The notes beneath the pieces were generated by a model. The model was not told the DNA's origin and did no database searches. It worked only from the letters and a program-made list of their open reading frames with translations. Source: Clostridia bacterium (GTDB lineage: Bacteria; Bacillota; Clostridia; Oscillospirales; CAG-272). From it: 57,821 nt of DNA. The stretch is taken from positions 1 through 57,821 of the forward strand of contig JAGATW010000119.1 of the NCBI GenBank assembly GCA_017621085.1, read 5' to 3'. Position numbers and translations under genes: made by a program. Below are positions 45,201-52,908 of this stretch, piece by piece (position 1 is the first letter of the stretch; each line of letters opens with the position of its first letter).

Positions 45201-46617
45201 AGAAACAATTGGCAACAATGCCTTTGCAAATGCTACATCACTAAAAGAGGTTAATTTGTCAAGCGCAACAAGCGTTGGCGAATACGCATTTGCATTAAGT
45301 GGACTTGTAGAGGTTACGCTTAACGAAAACGGCACAGACCTTGGCATGGGCGCATTTGCATACTGTGAGGACTTAAACAAGGTAAATAACCTTGGCGCTT
45401 CACGTAATATTGCATCATACGCATTTGCATATTCAGGACTTACAAGTGCTGATATTACAAATACTGAAACACTTGGTGACCACGTATTTATTAAGGAAGC
45501 CTTAACTCCATTTGAGGTAATATATGGTAAGAGCTTAAAGTCAGTTGGTGACAACCCGTTTGCTCTTTGCCAAGTTGCTCCATTTGTTGAAAGGACAGAA
45601 TATGAGTTCAATGGCACAACCTACATAGTAGAGAATTACACCTTTGATATGACAGATACAGTAAAGGTTGTAAATGGCTCACTATATTCTTGGGTTGACT
45701 CAGGCTATGAGCTTGTTACATATGCAGGAAATGAGGGTAATGGTGTTGTAGCTGTTCTTGAAGGAACAGTAAGAGTAAGCTCTTATGCTTTTGCAGGCTC
45801 CGACGTTGTAACAGTACAGCTTCCACACTCACTAAACGCAGTAGGACACAAGGCATTCTTTGATTGTGATAGCCTTGAAACAGTAATCTTCAGAAGCTAC
45901 AAGGCTCCTATTCTTGAGGAACAGCTTGACGTAGCATACTATAATTCATACGATAACATCCCAGGTAGCGGCACATTTAATGTTGAGCTTAACAATGGCG
46001 ATGTTCTAATTAAGGAAGGCTTAGGAATAGTAGACTACTATATGTGGAACGTTCCCGCAGGACTTTACTATGATGTATTCTTTGGTGCAAACTTTATGAA
46101 TAACATAGGCCACATAGACAGACAGCTTATTATGATAAGACCTTCAAATGGTCAAGGCTATGAAAACTTTGTTTATGACCAGTACTTTGAAAAGGTAATT
46201 GATGGTGCTATTTCAGCAACAGATGAAACCTTGGCAGCAATTGCAGCAATTGCAAAGCTTCCAAGAATAATCAAGCTAACAGACGAGCATCTTGTTGTAG
46301 CAGCCCGTGAGGCATATAACAAGATAGCTACAAGAGACCAACAGGCACTTGTAACAGATTATGCAACCTTAGTATCTGCTGAAAATAAAATTCAGCGTTT
46401 AAAGGATGAAGCATTAAATCCTGATATAACCCCACCTGATGATCCAAACACACCAAATGATAACCCAATTGACCCTGTAACTCCTGACAAGGATAGATCC
46501 ACGGTTGGTTATGTTATAGCAATTGTAGTATTGGCAGTAATGCTTGTTGGTGGTGCTGTAGCTGTGGTAATAGTAATGATAAAAATGAAAAAGCGCTACG
46601 ATAGACCCCTTATGTAA
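39202..46617 (+). CDS. giant surface subtilase with PA domain and BspA-type leucine-rich array
   Basis: The product has 2471 residues. A signal peptide (about 1-32) and a propeptide-like region precede an S8 catalytic domain with Asp212 (VAVLDTGLD), His290 (NNHGTHVSG), oxyanion Asn387 (AASNS) and Ser617 (LSGTSMACP). A PA domain is inserted at about 455-560, as in lactocepin/C5a-peptidase types. Beta domains follow, with two Big2-like modules near 1180-1250 and 1300-1380. Then comes a long array of LRR_5/BspA repeats (about 1450-2230), rich in YAFAxCxxL and AFxG motifs. A helical FIVAR-like segment (about 2335-2405), a Pro-rich stretch and a transmembrane anchor (about 2437-2460) with a basic end finish it. 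There is no LPXTG. It should degrade proteins at the cell surface, with peptides taken up by the transporter encoded downstream. Confidence 0.92.
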   Translation: MKRNGIVRLAVATVSVLLLIAMMLSICTSALGVSSSAPTYINEYNGNLKTNIEQFFNNKVVQKLPSTVKNTDTISVIVDLDLPAIMDAYDWTGSNLTMAEYASTNEAKALMSEALKEKTNILKKLDEKGVKYTQGANYSTIFSGFEILIQACDFDVACDAIGTKATIMVGEVYKPADSKLVENDVNFYEDTGIFNSADFKYQGQGMVVAVLDTGLDYTHTAFLDSNFTADRAKLGLTKKMVADLLLAKDTRAEFYMQGVTADDLYVSDKVPFAFDYADGDADVYSLHNNHGTHVSGVIAGKDSVITGVAPQAQIVSMKTFSDVEESARTSWILSALEDCVLLGVDVINMSLGTACGFSRESDREAINGNVYQKIRDAGISLVVAASNSYNSAYGSDKNGNLGLTSNPDTSTVGSPSTYEGAMSVASIDGKKTPYILYNDAIIYFIEATNASSKEKDFFAEVLKDKIPEDSNEAIELEYVVVPGAGRPADYRGLDVNGKIALVRRGSTTFEEKAQAAQKAGASAIIIYNNVSGDIKMNAGTITIPICSISQDDGELLAASATGKIKISRAQTSGPFISDFSSWGPAPDLSIKPEITAHGGNILSAVTGGDYDRLSGTSMACPNMSGVIALLRQYVTNEYDSIKNMPEGAEKSKATNALVNCLLMSTADIMRNKSDLPYAVRKQGAGLANLVKASTTTAYIQTYDRNDGSVMDKAKIELGDDIEKTGVYTLKFAINNFGTTALTYDLTAQVLTEGVSETETVRGETTVTEEGYILNGAKFEVIKVTNGTNNGNSVSVNGGNVAVVEAKITLSDADKKYLDESFENGMYVEGFVCLKATSGTTIDLSVPFLAFYGDWTKSPMFDTDYFETNKDELDDGISQDDKVMADAYATRPIGGLYSDYVSYLGSYYFQQNPNDKVIAASRDFIALSYADETVHSFRFVWAGILRNAAKIVVTITNDATGEVIFETVDYDIRKSYGDGGSIYPANIDVEFDTQDFDLPNNAQLSVKLEGYLDYDNDGKETNLKNTFEFPIVIDYQAPTVTDCEFYTEYDKDLKKNRLFARVGVYDNHYAMALNFGYVREATDEEYQKDGYKHLMESFESYLTPVYSTFNNTTYVEYELTDYIYTLKEKSKNPNSFVVTCYDYALNMTTYEIGLPDEYVDFYFEESKNETNYLSVNQVYQLKPLLYPNAETNPDATDNPWAELVTFNSTRPKVAKIVNDKIVALSPGVTYIQAKDANGHVAQFHVTVLGSEAKDNPVLSPYYKEYDKPVADEFDVIGYKTLKAFFYLNNDERDIGATNDLKLFEGGFDLKMFPSESVELRTKFTPYLDSAKIAYQSNNTNIVEIDENGVVTAKEEGYASVTVRVLIDGERTFFSETINVEVKNPWIRTGPSLTHYFGNGGVVTIPSNLNLTEVGAYSFSNFDYVEKDENDEISEEDPNLTKQQFLGENTITKVIIPIGIEKIGPYAFAGLTALEEVVIPYTLEAIEYGAFLGCKNLRTISYMDEKGNVIPSVGLKNVKLINMGAFQGCNLRGELVLDNARAIGDYAFADNQTLSSVVIPKTLQSIGGYAFFGNKSLTNVTVHAELVKYGPYVFAGCSKLSSMTTLNSDDEPIGTINTAVIPQGAFYGCERLTSVTVGKDVNVIGEYAFANSGVKRFIVAEGSLAFKPQNQAYILSNDGSELVVVAPTVEGKFELSGVTSVGIGAFAENRKLTEIKLPNVTKVGKYAFAECSRLQTITLGKLTVIDEYSFFGTPIKTHPSFENVTYIAPYAFSNTSLESVVIPNGVTVGEGAFCECDKLASVVIGDNVVLEMGAFMYNNRIGGRWQLLYYVKNNQRHYYYDYISPLKSLTIGDNAVIGESAFMGASDLESVTLGENIVIGDQAFYNACSLKVILDKNGNNVGFKNVVSIGERAFTGDEQFVFTNSFTSFDEANQMIVDGAYVYHYYGAAFEEIDLTNVETIGMGAFAYCTQLVSLNVGAHKDIPELAFYGCEKLESVNLENVETIGNNAFANATSLKEVNLSSATSVGEYAFALSGLVEVTLNENGTDLGMGAFAYCEDLNKVNNLGASRNIASYAFAYSGLTSADITNTETLGDHVFIKEALTPFEVIYGKSLKSVGDNPFALCQVAPFVERTEYEFNGTTYIVENYTFDMTDTVKVVNGSLYSWVDSGYELVTYAGNEGNGVVAVLEGTVRVSSYAFAGSDVVTVQLPHSLNAVGHKAFFDCDSLETVIFRSYKAPILEEQLDVAYYNSYDNIPGSGTFNVELNNGDVLIKEGLGIVDYYMWNVPAGLYYDVFFGANFMNNIGHIDRQLIMIRPSNGQGYENFVYDQYFEKVIDGAISATDETLAAIAAIAKLPRIIKLTDEHLVVAAREAYNKIATRDQQALVTDYATLVSAENKIQRLKDEALNPDITPPDDPNTPNDNPIDPVTPDKDRSTVGYVIAIVVLAVMLVGGAVAVVIVMIKMKKRYDRPLM

Positions 46618-46652
46618 TTAAGTAAAAGTAATAAAAGGATGCAATTAAAGAA

Positions 46653-48032
46653 ATGAACAAGAGAATAAGAGTAATTTTATTAGTAGCTATTGCATTAATT
46701 ACTGTATTGCTTGTTACATCCTGTGATGATTCCCCGTATGGCAAGTATGATAACTCCGGCTACGGTGTCAGTGTTAAATACGATGCCAACGGTGGAACGT
46801 TTACAGCAGGAACATCAGTAATAGTAGATACATACAACCTACAAAGCTTGCCTTTAAAGGATGGAAAAAGGATTGCCAAGCTTATGACCCCGGATGATGA
46901 GGGAAGAGGCTCAGGTAACTCCTTTATTCCAAGTAAAACAGGCTACATCTTTGTTGGCTGGTATGCAGAATGTAATAGAGTTGAAAGTCCAAATGGCGAG
47001 ATAACATTTGAATATTCAAAAATGTGGGACTTTAAAAATGATCGCTTAGAGCTTGACCCAAATAAGGAATACACAGCATCCGAGCCGGAGCTAACACTTT
47101 ATGCTGCGTGGATTCCCGAGTTCAAGTTTGAATTTTATTCAATTGATGACCCCGATACTCTTTTAAAGGAATATAAGGTAGCTCCTTATACAAAAATTAA
47201 TGTTCCGGCATGGGACAAAAAGAGCAGCAAGGGTGCAATTAAAATGTATCAATTCCCTGAAATTAGCGGAAAAACCTTTGAGGCTGTATATGCAGACCCG
47301 GATGGAACCGTTAAGCTAACAGGTGATACAATTTTGCACCACGGACAATTGAATTATGATAATGCAACAGCAACCGACCCTGTAATGAAGCTTTACATTG
47401 ATACAATAGATGGTGAATGGTATCACATATTCACCGCTAACCAGCTAAAGAACATTTCCTTAAATGGCAATTATGTAATTGAAAACGACATTGACCTTGA
47501 AAATGTTACAAGAAACTGGGCAAGCTACCTAACCTATGGTAAGTTTACAGGTAAGCTTATCGGTAAGGCACAGGAAAATGGCGAGGCTGTAAAGCTAAAG
47601 AACATTAATTTCTATCAGGCAACAATTGGTGCTGACAAATATACAACAGGCTTATTCGGTCAGTTAACCTCTGAGGCAGTAATAGAAAATATTGCTTTTG
47701 AAAACGTAACTATGAATATGGACACAGGCGCTCCTATGAGAAAGGACGTAAGCTTCGGCTTGCTCTGTGGTACTATTGATTCGAATGCTACCTTAAATAA
47801 TGTTACGGTAAACGGAACAATTAAGGTAAGCACAAAGTGCGTTTTCTCACCTGATACAGGCTCATATAGAACAGATGCAGGCTATTCAATCGGCTTGATT
47901 TGCGGAACAGGCACAACACACGATATTGACTATTCAGGCATAACAGTTGAAATAGTAAATGAAAGTGATGCACAAGTAATTGAATATGAGCTTGATGGTA
48001 ATAGCTTAGTGCTTATCATTACCAAACAATAA
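46653..48032 (+). CDS. lipoprotein with InlB-type (Flg_new) repeat
   Basis: The product has 459 residues. The lipobox is VTSC (Cys24). A module of the Listeria-Bacteroides InlB B-repeat type lies at about 38-150 (VKYDANGGTFTAG, YIFVGWYAE, LTLYAAW). The C-terminal half has GLUG-like strands (KFTGKLIGKAQ, TTGLFGQLTSEAVIENIAFENVTM, GLLCGTIDSNATLNNVTVNGTIKV). These modules bind surfaces or partners; no enzymatic motif is seen. It starts 35 nt after the protease gene with no terminator between them, and 44 nt before the peptide-binding protein gene, so it probably works in the same unit as an adhesion or docking protein. Confidence 0.8.
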   Translation: MNKRIRVILLVAIALITVLLVTSCDDSPYGKYDNSGYGVSVKYDANGGTFTAGTSVIVDTYNLQSLPLKDGKRIAKLMTPDDEGRGSGNSFIPSKTGYIFVGWYAECNRVESPNGEITFEYSKMWDFKNDRLELDPNKEYTASEPELTLYAAWIPEFKFEFYSIDDPDTLLKEYKVAPYTKINVPAWDKKSSKGAIKMYQFPEISGKTFEAVYADPDGTVKLTGDTILHHGQLNYDNATATDPVMKLYIDTIDGEWYHIFTANQLKNISLNGNYVIENDIDLENVTRNWASYLTYGKFTGKLIGKAQENGEAVKLKNINFYQATIGADKYTTGLFGQLTSEAVIENIAFENVTMNMDTGAPMRKDVSFGLLCGTIDSNATLNNVTVNGTIKVSTKCVFSPDTGSYRTDAGYSIGLICGTGTTHDIDYSGITVEIVNESDAQVIEYELDGNSLVLIITKQ

Positions 48033-48076
48033 TTTTTGCTCAAAATTAAGTTTTAATATAAATAAGGAGAAACAAC

Positions 48077-50740
48077 ATGAAAAAGAGAATTCTTTCTTTG
48101 ATACTCTGCATTGCAATGTGTATGAGCCTTGTTGGAATTTTTGCAGGCTGTGGTGATAATGAAAACCCAGACCCTAACAATCCAAATAACGGACAGCAAA
48201 ACGCAGGCTTGCCGGCAAACAAGGACGCACTTGTAATCATGTCAGAGGAGCTTGATGGATTGTTCAACCCATTCTATTCAACCTCCGGTGCTGACAGTAC
48301 AATTGTATCAATGACACAAATTGGTATGCTTACATCTAAGTATGTAAACGGTGAGGTTGAGGTTGCCTTTGGCGAAAACGAGGCAGTTGTAGCAAAGGAC
48401 TACATGTCAAAGTATGACGAAGCAACAGAAACAACAACATATACCTTCGTTTTAAAGAACGGTATTAAGTATTCAGACGGCGCACCTCTTACAATGGAGG
48501 ACGTGCTTTTCAACCTTTATGTTTATCTTGACCCTGTATATGCAGGCTCAGCAACACTTTATTCAACAAAAATTCAGGGCTTAACCGAGTATAGAACTCA
48601 GGAGCAAAACTCTGACACAGGCGTTGATGCTGACAGTCAGCTCTCTGACTTGGCAAGCGCAAGCGCTATGAACCGTGTAAACGAGCTTGTTAACCTTTTC
48701 AAGAACGTTGGTAAGACACAACAGGATGGCGTATATGATGCAGACATCCAAACAATGACAGATGCTATCAACGCACTTTCCGAAAGCCAAATCAGTGCAG
48801 GTTATAAGGAGGCAGTTTCCCACGAGCCAAGCTCCATTTCTCACGAGGATTGGAAAAAACAGCTCCTTAAGGACTACAAGACAATTTGCGACCTTTATAA
48901 GGAAGAGCTTCAATCTGCATATAACACAGCAAAAGAGGCTTATACAGAATCTCCATACAAGGAGCATGATGAGTTTAAGGACCAGCTCTTCTGCTTTATG
49001 GCTTCACAGGGCTATGTAGAAATTACATACGTTAAGGTTAACGGAAAAGACGACAAGAGCCAAATCGAAAGCGTAAGAGCACTTTACGGTGCGCATATAG
49101 ATACAATGGAGGAGGCTATTGATTATGCTTATAATGATACAATCGCAAGCTCACTTCCGGCTGTATTTGCATACACAAGCTCTGCTCAAAAGGTAATTAA
49201 TGAGTACGTTTCCAATGCAAAGGACGTAATCCTTCGTGGTAAGGTACAAGCAGACGGCTCACTTAAGTTTAGTAGCATCTCCGGTATTGTTTCCCTTGGT
49301 CACACAGAAGGCAAGAAGGGCACAACAATTGAGGTTAACGGTACAACCTACACAATCGCATCAGCTCACAATGCTGACGGTACAGTAGTAAATAAGGACG
49401 AGTACGACGTTCTTCAAATCACAATTGACGGTATTGACCCTAAGGCTGTATGGAACTTTGCATTTGCAGTAGCTCCACAGCACTACTACGGTAAGGGCTC
49501 AAGCGTTGGCGTAGATATTGAAAACAACAAGTTCGGCGTTGAATGGGGCTCATTCGAGTTTATGAAGGAAATCATTCAATCTCCACTTAACATTAAGGTT
49601 CCTATGGGTGCAGGTGCTTATAAGGCAACAGACCGTTCCGACAATGATAATCCTGCAGGAAACGCATTCTACAACAGTAACGTAGTATATTTCAAGGCTA
49701 ACACATACTTTGATACAGTTGGTGAAGGCATTGAAAACGCAAAAATTCCAAAGGTTCGTTATCAGGTAGTAAGTGCATCTAACGCACTTCCAATGCTTGA
49801 AAGTGGCTCTATCCACTACGCAACACCTCAATTAACAGATGCCAACTTTGCAAAGATTGAAGCTCTTGACAAAATCGGTGCAAACTACATTCTTAATGAC
49901 CAGCTCGGTTACGGTTATATCGGTGTTAACGCATCTAAGGTAACAGACATTAACCTACGTAAGGCAATTATGTGCGCAATGAACACAGCATTAGCCCTTG
50001 ACTACTATCGTCCGGGTACAGCAGAAAGAATTTTCTGGCCAATGTCAACAGTTAGCTGGGCATATCCAAAGGATGGCTCAGGCAAGCTTGATGAAAATAA
50101 CGAGCGCGACTATCCATTGCCTGACTTTACTGAAGAGGACGCAACAATTCTTATTGAGGACTACATGCAAAGAGCTGGTGTTACAGCAGGCTCAAGCAAG
50201 CTTAAGTTCACATTTACAATTGCAGGCTCTAACCTTCAGGATCACCCAACCTATAAGACATTTAGAGACGCAGCAGCGCTTCTTAACAAATTAGGCTGGA
50301 CAATTACAGTACAGGCTGATACACAGGCACTTACAAAGCTTTCAACAGGCTCACTTGAGGTTTGGGCAGCAGCTTGGGGCTCAACAATTGACCCGGATAT
50401 GTATCAGGTATATCACAAGAACTCAACAGCTACAAGTACACTTGCTTGGGGTTACCCAACAATCAAGAGCTCAGGCTCAAAGGAAGAGCAGGATATCTTG
50501 AATGAGTTAAGCAAGGTAATTGAAGAGGCTCGTGAAACAGACGTAAGAGCAGACAGAGCAGAGCTTTACAGAGAGGCTATGGGATATGTTCTTGACCTTG
50601 CAATTGAGCTTCCTGTTTACCAACGTAGCGTAGTTTACGTATATAATGCAAACGTAATTGATGCATCCTCATTACCGGAAGCATCCAACCCATATTCATC
50701 ACCACTTGATAGAATTTGGGAACTTGAATTTGCAAAATAA
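48077..50740 (+). CDS. oppA: oligopeptide ABC transporter substrate-binding lipoprotein (OppA-like)
   Basis: The product has 887 residues, against about 550-600 for the family. The lipobox is FAGC (Cys25). The SBP_bac_5 fold begins with LNPFYST-type and TTYTFVLKNGIKYSDGAPLTMEDVLFNLY segments and ends with the late lobe (LRKAIMCAMNTALALDYY, VWAAAWGSTIDPDMYQVYHKNS). About 200 mostly helical residues (around 175-400) interrupt the fold and account for the extra length. It should bind peptides outside and deliver them to the OppBC channel encoded next. AAGGAG precedes the ATG. The peptide specificity is unknown; nickel or sugar binding is less likely given the neighbouring protease. Confidence 0.88.
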   Translation: MKKRILSLILCIAMCMSLVGIFAGCGDNENPDPNNPNNGQQNAGLPANKDALVIMSEELDGLFNPFYSTSGADSTIVSMTQIGMLTSKYVNGEVEVAFGENEAVVAKDYMSKYDEATETTTYTFVLKNGIKYSDGAPLTMEDVLFNLYVYLDPVYAGSATLYSTKIQGLTEYRTQEQNSDTGVDADSQLSDLASASAMNRVNELVNLFKNVGKTQQDGVYDADIQTMTDAINALSESQISAGYKEAVSHEPSSISHEDWKKQLLKDYKTICDLYKEELQSAYNTAKEAYTESPYKEHDEFKDQLFCFMASQGYVEITYVKVNGKDDKSQIESVRALYGAHIDTMEEAIDYAYNDTIASSLPAVFAYTSSAQKVINEYVSNAKDVILRGKVQADGSLKFSSISGIVSLGHTEGKKGTTIEVNGTTYTIASAHNADGTVVNKDEYDVLQITIDGIDPKAVWNFAFAVAPQHYYGKGSSVGVDIENNKFGVEWGSFEFMKEIIQSPLNIKVPMGAGAYKATDRSDNDNPAGNAFYNSNVVYFKANTYFDTVGEGIENAKIPKVRYQVVSASNALPMLESGSIHYATPQLTDANFAKIEALDKIGANYILNDQLGYGYIGVNASKVTDINLRKAIMCAMNTALALDYYRPGTAERIFWPMSTVSWAYPKDGSGKLDENNERDYPLPDFTEEDATILIEDYMQRAGVTAGSSKLKFTFTIAGSNLQDHPTYKTFRDAAALLNKLGWTITVQADTQALTKLSTGSLEVWAAAWGSTIDPDMYQVYHKNSTATSTLAWGYPTIKSSGSKEEQDILNELSKVIEEARETDVRADRAELYREAMGYVLDLAIELPVYQRSVVYVYNANVIDASSLPEASNPYSSPLDRIWELEFAK

Positions 50741-50760
50741 TATAGGAGAACAAAGGACCT

Positions 50761-51756
50761 ATGTTAAAGTACATTCTTAAAAGATTAGCATTATCAATAC
50801 TAATACTCATTGGTGTATCATTGATAATATATTTCTTGATTCGTTTAATGCCTGTTGACTTTATTCAAGATAAAATCAACGCAATGAATCAGGGTGGTGC
50901 AACAGTGCCACAGGAAACAGTTGATAAGATGTACGAAATGTATGGACTTGAAGCAAATCCTACCTTCTTAGGTATCATTAAAGGTTATTTAACATGGCTA
51001 AAGGCACTATGCCGTTTCGATCTTGGAACAAGCTTCGTATACGGCATACCTGTAGCCGAGGTAATTGTTGACCATATGGGAGTTTCCTTTGCTGTTGCAT
51101 TAATTGCAACTGTATTTGAATTTTTAATTGCAATCCCACTTGGTATAACAGCAGCAACACATCAGTATTCAATAAGAGACTATGTTGTTACAATCTTCGT
51201 AATGATAGGTATATCCCTTCCATCCTTCTTCTTTGGACAAATGTTGAAGGACTGGTTTGCAATAAAGCTGGACATTTTCCCTGTTTCGGGACTTGTAGAC
51301 GCAAGTGGCTCTGCAACAGGACTTGCATTATTGCCTGACTACTTTATGCATATGTTCTTACCGGTATTGACCGTTGTAATCCTTTCAATAGGCGGTCGAA
51401 TGAGAATGACAAGAACAAATATGCTTGAGGTTATGAACTCAGACTATATTCGTACAGCAAGAGCAAAGGGCTTGAAGGAAAGTAAGGTTATTTACAAGCA
51501 CGCATTCCGTAACACACTTATTCCAATAGTAACAACCTTGGCAGCATTGTTGCCATCCTTGTTCTCAGGTGCTATCATCACCGAGCAGGTATTTGACTTG
51601 CCTGGTATCGGTAACGTAGCCCTTAAGGCAATGAACAAGGGCGATATTCCATTTATAATGGGCTACAATATGTTCTTAGCAATTTTGAGCGTAGTAGGCG
51701 TATTGTTATCAGACCTTATGTACGCAGTTGTTGACCCACGCGTAAAGCTTGAGTGA
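50761..51756 (+). CDS. oppB: oligopeptide ABC transporter permease OppB
   Basis: The product has 331 residues. The usual OppB/DppB start (YILKRLALSILILIGVSLIIYFLIRLMP), six helices and a cytoplasmic EAA loop (YIRTARAKGLKESKVIYKHAFRNTLIP, near 235-260) are visible. The length is normal. It pairs with OppC, 47 nt downstream. Confidence 0.94.
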   Translation: MLKYILKRLALSILILIGVSLIIYFLIRLMPVDFIQDKINAMNQGGATVPQETVDKMYEMYGLEANPTFLGIIKGYLTWLKALCRFDLGTSFVYGIPVAEVIVDHMGVSFAVALIATVFEFLIAIPLGITAATHQYSIRDYVVTIFVMIGISLPSFFFGQMLKDWFAIKLDIFPVSGLVDASGSATGLALLPDYFMHMFLPVLTVVILSIGGRMRMTRTNMLEVMNSDYIRTARAKGLKESKVIYKHAFRNTLIPIVTTLAALLPSLFSGAIITEQVFDLPGIGNVALKAMNKGDIPFIMGYNMFLAILSVVGVLLSDLMYAVVDPRVKLE

Positions 51757-51803
51757 TGAGGTGCGTGGAAATGACAAGAAATAATATAAAGGAGGAAAGA
51801 TAA

Positions 51804-52904
51804 ATGGCTAATTTAGAAGACAAAAATCAAATAGACCCAAGCGTTTCCTCCGAGGGTATAATTGAAAATAGTGACTTTGAGGAAGTAAATGCGGTAAAAA
51901 AAGAGGACGAGCCATTAGATAAAAATGTAAAGCTAATGTCCCCAACTCGTATGGTTTTACGTAGATTTTTCCGTTCAAAGCTCAGTATTGTTGGTCTTAT
52001 AATGGTTGTTGGTCTTTTCGTATTCAGCTTCTTCGGTCCACTCGTTTATAACGAATGGGGTGAAACAGAGCTTGACGAAAGCGGTAAAACCATTTATACA
52101 ACAACAGAAATTGAAATAACCGATGATAATGGCGAAAAATACACTATTTATCAAACAATTGAAAAAGAGGTTAAGGATAACTTCTTAGCTGCTCCATCAA
52201 GGGACCATATCTTAGGTACTGATAACGAGGGCTACGATATTTTTGTAAGACTTATGTATGGTGGTAGAATTTCCTTAACAGTTAGCTTTATCGCTGTATT
52301 TGTAATTACAATACTCGGCGTTGTTTTAGGTGGTGTAGCAGGCTACTTTGGTGGCGCAATTGACAATATTATAATGAGAATTTGTGATATTTTAATGTGC
52401 TTACCCGGTATTCCTATCTTGCTTATCATCAGTACTATTCTTGATGCCGCAGAGGTTGACGGAAAGTATCGTATTTATTTACTTATGATCTATCTTACCT
52501 TGTTCTCTTGGACAGGAACTGCGCGTCTTGTTAGAGGTCAAATTCTTTCCTTAAGAGAGCAGGAGTACATGGTAGCTGCTGAGGCTATGGGCTACTCCAC
52601 AGGAAGAAAGATATTCAAGCACTTAGTACCAAACGTAATGCCACAGCTAATAGTTCAAATGAGCTTAAGCCTTGGTAGCATGATTTTGTATGAGGCAACC
52701 TTGTCCTACCTAAATCTTGGTGTAAAGCCACCATACGCAGCGTGGGGTACAATGATTAACATTATTTCAACAAATATGGATATTTTGCAGAACCACTTTA
52801 ACGTATGGGGACCTGCCGGTATTTGTATTGTAATTGCCGTTCTTGGCTTTAACTTTGTAGGCGATGGCTTGCGTGACGCACTTGACCCTAAGATGAGGAG
52901 ATAA
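51804..52904 (+). CDS. oppC: oligopeptide ABC transporter permease OppC, acidic tail and loop insertion
   Basis: The product has 366 residues, longer than the usual 300. An acidic cytoplasmic tail of about 50 residues comes before the first helix (LSIVGLIMVVGLFVFSFFG). A 45-residue Glu/Thr-rich extracellular stretch (about 85-130) follows, before the conserved LGTDNEGYDIFVRLMYGGRISL. The EAA loop is EYMVAAEAMGYSTGRKIFKHLVPNV. AAGGAGG precedes the ATG. It forms the channel with OppB; the tail recalls those on the two sugar permeases of this window. Confidence 0.93.
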   Translation: MANLEDKNQIDPSVSSEGIIENSDFEEVNAVKKEDEPLDKNVKLMSPTRMVLRRFFRSKLSIVGLIMVVGLFVFSFFGPLVYNEWGETELDESGKTIYTTTEIEITDDNGEKYTIYQTIEKEVKDNFLAAPSRDHILGTDNEGYDIFVRLMYGGRISLTVSFIAVFVITILGVVLGGVAGYFGGAIDNIIMRICDILMCLPGIPILLIISTILDAAEVDGKYRIYLLMIYLTLFSWTGTARLVRGQILSLREQEYMVAAEAMGYSTGRKIFKHLVPNVMPQLIVQMSLSLGSMILYEATLSYLNLGVKPPYAAWGTMINIISTNMDILQNHFNVWGPAGICIVIAVLGFNFVGDGLRDALDPKMRR

Positions 52905-52908
52905 AATT

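Noticed and set aside
45159-45617. 152-residue minus-strand frame within the leucine-rich array
   Set aside because: It is a shadow of the repetitive coding sequence on the other strand; no signal, promoter or motif.
43500-45900. Recurring short motifs that could suggest a CRISPR array or DNA tandem repeat
   Set aside because: The repeats are at protein level (LRR_5), vary in length and sequence and lie in one open frame.
46490-46617. Possible sortase signal at the end of the giant protease
   Set aside because: There is no LPXTG-type motif before the final helix; it ends in a plain transmembrane anchor with a basic tail.
51757-51803. Frameshift or lost gene between oppB and oppC
   Set aside because: The 47-nt gap holds only a short stop-rich stretch and the oppC ribosome site; both flanking genes are full length.
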